A stretch of DNA of 20,652 nucleotides from Cudoniella acicularis (lineage: Eukaryota; Ascomycota; Leotiomycetes; Helotiales; Helotiaceae). The DNA lies in assembly GCA_013054445.1 (NCBI GenBank), contig JAAMPI010001046.1, forward strand, positions 1 to 20,652, given 5' to 3'. A program made the position numbers and the translations under genes. This document shows positions 1-9,614 of this stretch, piece by piece; the first letter of the stretch is position 1; each line of letters begins with the position of its first letter. The notes under the pieces were generated by a model that worked only from the letters and a program-made list of their open reading frames with translations, searched no databases and was not told the DNA's origin.

Positions 1-131
1 ATGAGGAGCGGTGGGATGAGGCTATTGGGATTATTATTAAGGAGATGAGGGAGAGTGAGGCTTGTGTGGAGGATGGAGAAGGCGGTTATAAGTTGAGTTT
101 CGTGGCGAATGTTTCGGTTTCGACGAAATAG
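1..131 (+). CDS. 3' end of an unidentified plus-strand gene
   Basis: An open frame enters from the left edge (first full codon at base 3) and runs 42 codons to a TAG at 129-131. The peptide is charged and protein-like, beginning EERWDEAIGIIIKEM and ending LSFVANVSVSTK. The other two plus frames stop early. The fragment is too short to name a family. The gene would be tail-to-tail with RRP5, whose stop lies at 319, which is a usual arrangement in a compact fungal genome. It could instead be a chance open frame, so confidence is moderate. Confidence 0.5.
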   Translation, partial: EERWDEAIGIIIKEMRESEACVEDGEGGYKLSFVANVSVSTK

Positions 132-318
132 GGGTTCTGTGAAGTCAGGCGAGTGAGAATTAGAAGCGAAAAGAAGAGCCATTCAAGACTGGGTGACATA
201 TCATTTGACAAAAGCTGGCTTCTTGGCCAACTATAGCATATTCCGACGCTTCAGTACTTTTATGCCTCTAAACCCCTGATATACAACAAACAAGACCTTT
301 TGGTCTGTCATTCATCAA

Positions 319-3300
319 TCAAGCATCTTCGCCATCTTGTGTCTTTTTATGGGCAGCTACTCTTACCCATTCTTCCGCTTTTGCTCTAACCTTTTCTTGG
401 CTCTTCTTATCGCCATCCTTCTCCTCCCAATCGGACCAGCGCTTAAACCAGGCCTTAGCTCCCTTGGGTTTAATGCCCTTGGTTTTTACAACACGTTCAA
501 ACACTCCTCGAATGATATCCTTGTCAGCTTGTTGAATTTCGAGATTTAACAACTGATTCCAAATGTCGAGACGTTTTGGGAATGTTGAGAGTAGGCCTTC
601 GAACATTGTACGGCCACGCTCAGGGGAGCCCGACGACGAATGAAACTCGAGAGAAGCGAATTTCAGAGTAAGGTTGAGATGGGTGTGCGGTGGAAGCGAT
701 TGTATTGCTCGTGGGAGAAGAGCTCGGGCGCGATCTGGAGCTGAGAGTGTGTTCATTAAGAAATGTGCATAATTATTCCAGACCGCCGGTGACTGTGAGA
801 ATTTTTTGACGAGCACCTGGAAGAGTTCATCGGCTTTCTATAATATCATTAGCATTGGATAAGAGTGCTCTAATTGTTTTGACTTACTTCATGCTTTCCA
901 GATTGAATGTAGATACTCGTCAGTCTCTCATGAATCTCCTGTGGGTCATTGAACTGACAAGCTCGCTTGAAGACCTCTTCAACAGTCTCTTCGCTTCCAT
1001 ATGCACATTCCAGATTGAGAAGTGCAATCCAAACATTCATTTTTTCCGTTTCTTCGCGGATATTTATTGTTTTTATGGCTCGCTCAGCCACATCCCGGGC
1101 TTTGTTGAGCTCACTAAGCTGAATCTGGAATGCCATGTACGCAATCCAGAGCTGAGAAGAATCTGGTTGTCCAAGAAGAAGTCGTTCGAAGTCACTAATA
1201 GACTGCGGGCCATTTGCATCAAGATCGCCTGTGCGGTCGATTTTGATCTCTGACTTTCTCTTCTTCTTCTTTTTGGGCTTTTCATCTCCATTTGCGTCAC
1301 CCGAATCCGAATCCGAGGCTTCTCGAGCTTGGTCCAAGACTTGAGCATTCCAATCGAATCCACCAGTATTGAGAGCCGGAATGGCATTGTCGCCTTCAGC
1401 ATCCTCCATTTCAATATCGGAATGGTCCGAGTGTCGATCTTCGTCTTCATCGAAACTTTCCACTTTATCGAGATCAATTCCTCCATCCTCACATTGATCT
1501 TCGTCGTCTTTAGGATCATCTCCAATCTTGACACCTTGCATTTCGTCATCATCACTGTCTTCTTCTGACTCTGCAGCGCCATCATCGAAGTAGGAGGCTT
1601 TCATTCCAAAATTGATCCGTTTTTTGTCCGAGTCGAGCTTCAAAACAATGGCTTTGACGGCGTCGCCTTCATCATAGAGCTTTCTGACATCATGGACACG
1701 TTTTTCAGCCATTTCGCTCTGGTGACAAAGACCACTAACATTCATCGAGTTGTCGACAACAATAAAGACTCCAAAATCTTCCACCTTTCGAATCTTCCCC
1801 GTGACTACTTGGCCAGCCTTGAGATCATTGAACGTGATAGGGGCTTTATAGTCCTTGTCCATGATAGAAGATTTCAGGCTCATCTGAATGTGGTTTAGAA
1901 GAGGATCTACAGCGATAATCTTACCCTTAACGAGCTGGTCGACTTCAAACTGGGATTGCCAGTCTTTGATATATGAGTCGGAAAGATCAGATACCCTTAC
2001 ATAGGCTGTAATGTTTTTACCGAGATTGACAAATAAACCCTTATCAGTCACATTCTTGACAAAGCCGCGAACAATGTCATTGACTTTGATCTGTGATAAT
2101 TGTGATATCTCTGGATCTTGCACATCAAGAGATGAGTTCATCACCCTTGAAGGTCGTGTGGACAGCCGAAGTCTCTTGTTTGGAGCGTCGATATCAATAA
2201 CACAGACCCGAACGATGTCATTCTGCGAAAACTTTTGTGGGTCGGCTTGGGAAAAATCATCCGCCATATCCAGGAGATTGACTGGCCCCAGAAGAGCGTC
2301 GCTGAGACGAACTAGGATCTGGCGCTCATTGATTTTTACCACTTTGCCTGGAACTACAGTTCCCTTGCTTAGTGTTTCGAGTGTTAAAGGCTTCGATGTT
2401 TGCTCAGAACGGGCAGATAAATCGAGCTTGTTGTTGGCGACATCCACATTCGTCACCCGCACTCTAATCGCCGAACCAACTGGAAAATTGCCCTCAAGAT
2501 CTTTGAGTAGTGATACGTCATCCGATACATTTAAAGAATCGATCCGTCCTCGTACATTGGGTGACAAGTTTACCCACAAACATGTATCTGCGACGTTGTT
2601 GATATATGCAATCCAACTTGAGCCAACTTTGACTTTGTCAAGTGTCAGAGGTAGCTGGGGGGTTTCGTCCTGGTCACTTGGCTTTGCTGACAATTCGAAG
2701 ACGAGTGATTTGCCAACTCGATGTGTAATCGGAAGGAATCGATGGTTCCGAGCGTCGTGCATTCCCATAATGCGTACACCAATGATCTGCTTCGGTGAAA
2801 ACACCCGCAATGGTTGTTTTCTATCCTTGATCTGCTCCCATGTGTCAAAGACCTGTGAAACATCTATACGTCCTTGGAGGTTGTCTGCCAGCTGAACGTT
2901 GATTTGAGTCTCTTTCACTGATACAACTTTCGCTTTGGTCAACTTTCCGAGGGCGAGGTCATCAACAGAAGTAATTGTGTCGTCAATTGGATTGATTAGT
3001 TTCTCCGTATTTCCAGCGGATCCGCCGACTATTGCTTGTGATGCTTGTCCATCCTTGATATCGACCATGGACAGAACGAATTTTTCTTGCTCCTTGTCTA
3101 CTGATATGATCTTAACTTCCACAGGCTGAAATTTGTGCATGCCAAATTCTGGTAGGCCGACGAGGTCTGAGGGTATTTTGCTCTGAGGAAGTAGACCAGT
3201 GAGACCACCACCAAATTTAACAAACACAGCTGTCAAGGTTATGTTCTTGACAAAGCCATGTACTATCTTGTTTTCCCGAACATCCTCGAAGCTTCTCAAG

Positions 3301-5792
3301 AACGTACGTTCTTTTGAAGCTTTGATAAGACTTGGTTTGTTTGTCAAAAGGACTAGTTGCTTCGATTCAAGTTTCTCAAGCACTGCAAGATCTTTCATGG
3401 TCTGGCCAACTCGAATCTTTTTCAAGGTGGAGAGAGTTTTCGACGCAGAACCATCAGATACATGTCCCGCTGGAATCAAGGCGCGTAATCCACAACCTTC
3501 AATCTCAACTGAGATGTCATCACTGGACTTCTCCGTGACGAGAGCAGAAACAAGTTCACCAATTTTCAGTTTCTTTAGTGCTGCCTGCTGAGCAAGACCG
3601 AAAACAGATGGATCCTTGCATGATACGACCAACTTCTTTGCCTCGGCGTTAACCTTTAGCACATGAACATTGACCACCTGACCAACACGGAAATGTTGAC
3701 TCGGGTCTTGGATATATGCCTCGCTCATTTCAGCCACCGGTAGGAAAGCGCGGATCGTGCCATAGAATTGAACAACAGCTCCAGTCGGGATGATATTGAC
3801 GATAGTTCCAGGACTTTGCATGCCAACTGCAATGTCTTTATAATCGAGAAACGGATCCGCCTCTGAATTGACCAGACTTTTCTTCAAAGTTAGTCGTATT
3901 TGCCTCTTACCCGGATCGGTTGACAAAACCCGAGTAGTGACGGACATGCCCTCTTTAAACTTTTTCTCAGGATGTAGGAGTTGAACATCAGCCAAATGTG
4001 ATTCAGGAACAAGCCCTGTGATCCCTTCCGCTAGATTGACCAATATACCGCCAACACCAGCCGCGTTGACAACAATCTTCTCGACCTTGCCTTTAACCAC
4101 TTCGCCAATCTTGAGATCCTCAATCTGCAAAAATGGTTGTTCCAGAACACTTGGCTCTAGAGACACAAGATATAGACCGTCCACGGAGTTATACCCAATC
4201 ACTCTCCCACGGTGAACTGACCCAAGTTTATAAGGCCCCGTGGTCTCAGAGAGCGTCTCGATCTTGCCATCCTTAATTCTCGATATGTGAACAAACCCCG
4301 AAACCCCTTTGATTCCAAGGTCAACAAACAATCCATGCCCAGACTCCACCTTGTGAACAGTAATTTCTTCCACAATTGTAGATAACGGCATGACTTCCAG
4401 TGGTTCCCTCTTTTCACCATTCATGAAGGCTTTTTGGGGTGCAAGCCCCATGATGTGTTCCAGTAATGAAATTCCCAGCTTGGGAGGATCGGCAGTGGGA
4501 AACGTGCAAATAATTCTACCCCTGATTTTCGACCCGAGTTTATATCGTTTCTCTAGGTCTTTCCCACTGGGGCCAGCTCCCGAGTGCACCACATCAGCCG
4601 TCACGTCGACCATGCCCATGACTTTTCCAGCAACACCCCTGGGAGTGATATCGGTGACTAGAACCTCGACAGCTGTCCCTGGCAGAAAAGCATCCACTGT
4701 AGGAGCCTCACTAAGATGGCTTAGCTTTTTGGTGTTTGCAATCTTTTGTGTATCGGCTGATAATTTGACGATTTTCCCATTAGAGCTTAATCCAGTCACC
4801 ATGCACAAGAAAACAGCCCCTTCTTGGACTTTCGACAGCTCAACTTCATGACCTATCTCCTTCGACGACATGAAGCCTCGTACATCAGGATTATTGAGTC
4901 CAAGGTCCATGATCAGGCCATGATCCTCCACGCTGACAACCGATGCCATTAACATGTTGTTAGGGATAATGTTCTGGAGAGTGAGTGTATTGTTCGATTG
5001 CTGGGGTCGGACCGACAATTCTATACGTCTCTTAGGCTTGTTTCCAGTTGAAGTGCTCGAGTCATCGCTAGTAGAAACAACATATGCCCGCAAATATTGT
5101 CCCACTCTGAATAGCTCATTGAGATCAATATCTTCTGGCGAATTCTGATCTTCATCGTCCTCAAGCTCTTCGGCTGCTGCAAGTTCCTCGATCCTTTTAG
5201 TAATTTTGTCTGATACAGAAGTAATCGGCACATATCCCGTTATGTTGTTCGGTAAAGAAAGAGAGATATCATGGTCGTTGATTTTTGAGACTTGACCAAG
5301 GACGATAGATCCAGGAACTATTCGCTGGGTTGTGTCAGCTTGAGAAAATCCCCAGGAAATCTGAAAATACCTTATAGCTCAATCCCTCAATTTTCACAGT
5401 ATCTTCTTCCACCTCGGCGTGCTCGCTTTCCTTTTTGCCTTTCCCTTTTGATTTTGACTTCTTTCTTGTTGGCAAGACCGCACCGCCTTCCTCAGCAACT
5501 CCTTCTGGTCCAGAAGATTTTGTGCCTTGTTGTTCGAAAAGCACATCTCGAGTTGCCTCAATCTGAAGTTTGCTTATGCTCCCAATGGGGTCAGAACACT
5601 CGCCCCTCCTCGAGGAAAGGCCGCTTCTTCCTCGCGCACGTTCGATATTTTTGTCGGCGCCGTAATTTTCCTGTCTCCATCGTCTGGTCGTTGTCTTTTG
5701 GCAGGTCGAGCTTCTTTTGCAGGAGGATTGCGGGAGCGTGCAAACGAGTCATTTGTTGGCGCACTTTTGCGCTTCTTCTCAACTGCTGCCAT
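319..5792 (-). CDS. RRP5: rRNA biogenesis protein Rrp5 (S1-repeat and HAT-repeat protein)
   Basis: Rrp5 is a nucleolar RNA-binding factor needed for both 18S (A0-A2 cleavages) and 5.8S/25S (A3) pre-rRNA processing. It belongs to the early SSU processome and 60S precursors. Exons read 5792-5371, 5324-888 and 837-319. The introns are 5370-5325 (46 nt, CTGAC branch) and 887-838 (50 nt, GTAAGT donor, CTAAT branch). With the two extra bases discounted the product is about 1791 residues, normal for fungal Rrp5. A basic N-terminus with KRQRPDDGDRK is followed by many tandem S1 RNA-binding repeats (for example GVVKGKVEKIVV, GFVKNVTDKGLFVNL). A very acidic linker lies around residues 1388-1470, then a KPKKKKKRK stretch, then C-terminal HAT/TPR-like helical repeats. 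The conserved N-terminal LTPL...KQ motif is broken by two single-base insertions at 5566-5583 (see findings). RRP5 is essential in yeast, so sequence error is the simplest reading. Start chosen at the MAAVEKKRKS methionine. Confidence 0.95.
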
Positions 5793-6129
5793 ACCGACAG
5801 ATTTCTAGTTGTGGCGTTGGAGGGAAAAGGGGAAGAAGGGAAACACACTGGAGGGGCACTCGCTGGAAATTGTTTCTGGTGCTCTGCGAACTTTTTTCAG
5901 AGCACTGGGAAATCTTCGGCTTAAGAAACCCATAGTCTTAGTAGGCTCTTTTAAGGTTGGGCAGTTACGGTGACCCACACAGACCGCGGGGCTGTGATTG
6001 CAAGACGTTAACAAGACCCTGTCGCGAATGCTCCCTCTCTACTCCCAGCTTTCATGCTACGTATTTAAACCCTGGGCAGACTCTTGCTCGCGGAACCCGA
6101 GATTATTCTGTCCTTCGAGATCCTACTTA
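5793..6129. promoter_or_regulatory. Divergent intergenic region between RRP5 and the YML020W-like gene
   Basis: This 337-bp gap separates two divergently transcribed genes and must hold both promoters. A TATTTAAA stretch lies at 6062-6069, about 60 bp before the plus-strand start, and may be a TATA-like element. An interrupted palindrome lies at 5879-5905. In-frame ATGs at 5998 and 6028 sit upstream of the chosen plus-strand start at 6130, so a longer N-terminus for that gene is not excluded. I see no further gene here. Confidence 0.5.
5879..5905. repeat. Interrupted palindrome, 8-bp arms
   Basis: GTGCTCTG at 5879-5886 and CAGAGCAC at 5898-5905 are perfect inverted repeats separated by 11 bases that include a run of six T. 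It lies in the shared promoter, about 90 bp upstream of the RRP5 start. It could be a dimeric transcription-factor site or a 5'-UTR hairpin. The function is unknown. Confidence 0.5.
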
Positions 6130-9126
6130 ATGGGACCATCACGGAAAAGAGCCAGGCCAAATCCTCCCACCGCGGCCTCAACGAATGTCACCGATCAGGC
6201 AGATCTTCTTCCAACCAAGACACCACAATCCACCATAACACAACCCGCTTCGAATGTTCTTGAACACCCAGGACATGCGAGCAATAATGAAGTTGAATCT
6301 GGGGCTTCCACTCCACTGAAGAAACCCGTGGGGAGCAACCAGAAGCAGGTCCGTTAAAGAGTAGAATCATTTACTCACCTATGCTAATAGAGAACTGCAG
6401 GTGAAGCCTAAAGGCAGCTGGTATGGAACTTGGCCTCGCAAATCAACTGCATCTACGCAGATTGCTAGAGAGACTATTCTGGCAGACATGCCGAAGAACA
6501 CTCCACCCTCGGTTGACTTGAGCCAATTTGAGTCAAAGAGAGTTCCTCCAAGCTCGACACCATCCAGACCTCCGTCCATGTATCTTGGGAAAAGCAAGGA
6601 GACATTAGATATCAGCATGGGTGGCACACTGGAAGGAGAAGGGTCCCTGAGTAAAGACCGAAATGCAATAACCACACCCTCCACGACAAACGAATTTACC
6701 ACAGCTCCCCAGGGCCTCGCCACACCTCACCAGGCCATCACCACACCCCCCGAGACAGTCGAAGAAACATCTACGGAACTTGAAACCCAACCCCCCATCG
6801 AACCTCCTCCTCCTCAGAGGCCGGCCACATCCTCAGGTTGGCTTGGGGGTTGGCTGAGCAGGCCGGCACCTCAGAATCAGGACGTGACAGAAGATGTGAT
6901 GCAAACCCAGGAGCCTCCAAACACTTCAGAGCAACTAGAACAGATGCAGGTTTTGCCTCCAGAATCTGAAGAGCCGCCTGCACAATTGCTTAATGAAGAT
7001 AAAGCAACACCTGTTGTTAAGACAACTTCCTCTTCATGGTTCGGGCTGTGGTCAACAGCAGCCCCCTCGACTACTCCGGAAGTCCCCGAAACACAAATAC
7101 CAGTCAAAACGACAAACGATGGCGAAGACACAGTGATGGAAGACGCGCCAGCACCCAAACCTGTTCCTGAACAAACGTCTGGATCTAGCAGTTGGGCATT
7201 CTGGTCTACTGAAACAACAAAGAAGACTTCGGCCGAACCAGCGGCATCGCAGGGTACGGGCCAAGTTGCAGTCACTGGAGAACCATCACAAAACAACCCT
7301 GAACCCGCGAGAGTTGCCACGGTCAAGTCAGTAAATAAGGGAAAGTCGAGTAAACGAGGCCGACCCCAATCCGTTGAGATAGATGAAGCCTCCCGACAAA
7401 TGGCTCAACAAGAATCCACAACTGGTACTCCTCTTCAGAGTACGCCATCCGCCAAAAAGTCTCCCCCGAATTTAATAATACCGTCCGTTAAGCAGACATA
7501 TAGGCTAGTCGAGAACCCCTCGATTTTACAACAAATAGCTCGATTACTACTTCATGGTGAACAGAAACCCGTGAAGCATGTATTTCTAGTAAAAGATCCC
7601 CCAAAAATTAAAAATGCTCTCGCTATTGGGTGAGTTACAGTGATATTTTTCCAACAACCTTTTGCTCCAAACCTTCTCGTAACCAAAGACTTACTAATGC
7701 GATGGCCTTCAAGGATTCATGGCTTGTTCCCAGCACCTTTACTACGCACCGTAATTGGCCAACCCACTGGTACCTCGATTCGATTTGCAAATCATGGTGC
7801 TGCTGCAATTAGACGCTGGGCAGACTCTCATGGCTGTGCTGATTGTGAGATTGAGAAAGTAGCCCTGGAAGGCGAAGGGAAGATAGGTGATCGAGTTGAT
7901 AACTTGTGGAAGCTTCTTTTGAACTGGATAGACCACGTCCGAAAAGCAGATTTCATATTGGTCTCCTGTCATTCGCAGGGTGTTCCAGTTGCTATCATGC
8001 TCGTGGCCAAACTTATCGAATTCGGTGTTGTCGCCTCTGGAAAAATTGGTGTATGTGCGATGGGTAGGTTCTTTTTCTTTCCCAGTCAGAAGCCTCGCCG
8101 TTTCAGTTTCTATTTACCCTTTGGGATTTTATGTTGTCACAATTTTGTTTTTATTAAAATAAGAATGCCGGCAAACAAAGCGAACTTTACTTTTATTTTT
8201 GGTTTCTTGAGTTGGAGAAAAAAATCCGGGTTTGCGGACTTATTCGAACACGAGAAAACGCGGAATAACGTGACTGACGATTTTGTCTCTAGCTGGTGTC
8301 TCACTGGGACCCTTTCCGGACTACAAGTCAAGACTCTTCAGTGGTTCGGCGGGTGAGCTCTTCGAATTTGCAGACCCTGAGAGTGTTGTTTCAAAGAGAT
8401 ATGAAGATTCTCTACGTGTAGCAATGAAATACGGCGTGAAAGTGACATATTGTGGCTCAATTGACGATCAATTGGTCTCCCTAGAGGTCAGTCTATAATT
8501 CTCCGTGCTTTGGTATTCTAACTGACCAATTTTAAGTCTTCCACTTTCTCGCCTGCTAGCCACCCTTATATCTACAGAGCAGTATTTGTGGATGGTCGTA
8601 TACATGCGCCTGATTTGTAAGAACCATTTCCCAATTTTATCGCCGCTCAATGCTGATTATTTCGTCTAGTCTGTCTCATCTTGTTGGGTTTGCGCTCAAG
8701 TTGCGGAATCTAGGTGTTGCAGACCACGGTCTTATCCGGGAATTATCAACACCTCTTGCTGGTAGTTTGTACACCGGCGAGGGTCATTCACGCTTGTATG
8801 ACGAGGGAAAGGTCTACGAGTAAGTTTCAGCATCCCACCAATTCGTTCTCGTTACTTACAGAGATAGCTTTGCGATAGAATTCGCCCTAGAAACCACGTC
8901 AGTCGGCGAGGTGCCCCTTGGACTAAAGAAATATGAGATTCCAAACAACGCGAATCCTTACGTTCTTCCATGGATTATGAGGGGCTTGTTAGAGGAGGAT
9001 TTTGTCAAGACTGAATTGAGTTCAGAGACCAGCGAGCTTTTGAAGCAATTCAATGATTGGAAACCGGCAACTAAGGTATTAAAGGACGTAAAGTATCGCC
9101 TCGAGGCCGTGCGTTCAAAGTTATGA
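6130..9126 (+). CDS. Alpha/beta-hydrolase-fold protein resembling yeast YML020W
   Basis: Seven exons: 6130-6348, 6401-7629, 7714-8063, 8293-8486, 8537-8616, 8670-8819 and 8868-9126, giving about 826 residues. Introns are 42-84 nt except intron 3 (229 nt). Most have clear CTAAT/CTGAC branch sites. The N-terminal half (residues 1 to about 440) is basic, then Pro/Thr/Glu-rich and probably disordered, with four tryptophan motifs (see findings). The C-terminal half is a hydrolase fold. It has an IHG oxyanion-type loop near residue 485 and a nucleophile elbow C-H-S-Q-G with Ser about 570. Later segments SIDDQLV and SHPYIYRA could supply the acid and His of a catalytic triad. The overall pattern matches the uncharacterised fungal family of S. 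cerevisiae YML020W. Substrate and location are unknown; lipase or esterase activity is inferred only from the fold. Intron 1 has an unusual GTCCGT donor. Intron 6 has two usable acceptors (8861 or 8867); 8867 is preferred because it leaves VYDFAIEF. Confidence 0.88.
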
Positions 9127-9614
9127 ATTATGGATTATTGATGGACCGGCGCTTAGAGAGCATGGGAAACATATACAAAGAAGGAATGTTGATAGGCGTT
9201 AACATTTAGAATTCAGGAGAGGATAAGAATGATACCCACAAGACTAGATAAGATGGCGGATTTAACAATGCCCATAACGGTGCTGTCACTCTATGTTTGA
9301 AATATAGTATAGAGCAATGTAGGGCTCAACAATGTCTTTGTAGTGATGTGCCGGCAGATGATGCAGCATGGACTTTGAGTTGCGGTTTCATGCAGCCCCA
9401 AGAATTCCAGAAGGAGCTACGCAGGCTCCTATTGGCTGCACAAAAAATGACGCTAAGCCCTGACCTTAGCGTCGTTGCCTCGCATGAGGCTGAGGTTGAA
9501 TCTGAAAGTCAAGAGACCTTTGTCCAAGCCAACATACGATACCCCTACGCAACATTCATTTTCCCCCTAAATCTTTTGCTACATACACTCTTTAATTTCA
9601 GCATCGCTCTCAAT
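9127..9614 (+). promoter_or_regulatory. Region upstream of DOT1
   Basis: This 488-bp gap between two plus-strand genes holds the 3' end of the upstream transcript and the DOT1 promoter or 5' UTR. It contains an inverted CCAAT box (ATTGG at 9431-9435) and a perfect 9-bp inverted repeat at 9449-9473. A pyrimidine-rich tract at about 9545-9605, just before the start codon, is typical of fungal transcription start regions. The DOT1 frame stays open upstream, with an in-frame ATG at 9447 in an A-rich context, so an N-terminal extension of 56 residues is possible. I consider it unlikely because that stretch translates to T-rich, non-protein-like sequence. Confidence 0.45.
9449..9473. repeat. Perfect inverted repeat, 9-bp arms with 7-base loop
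   Basis: GACGCTAAG at 9449-9457 and CTTAGCGTC at 9465-9473 are exact reverse complements around the loop CCCTGAC. It lies about 140 bp upstream of the DOT1 start, immediately after a possible upstream ATG at 9447. It may form a hairpin in the 5' UTR or be a palindromic protein-binding site. Confidence 0.6.

Noticed and set aside
2011..2895. 294-codon plus-strand open frame
   Set aside because: It is antisense to the S1 repeats of RRP5, has no recognisable domain, and follows from the codon bias of the true gene.
5545..5607. A micro-intron (GTGTTC...TTCAG) as explanation of the RRP5 frame change
   Set aside because: At about 37 nt with a poor donor it would remove the conserved VLTPL...KQ motif, whereas dropping two bases restores that motif.
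7640..8356. 238-codon frame within the YML020W-like gene
   Set aside because: It starts inside intron 2 and reads through intron 3. Only its middle part is true exon 3.
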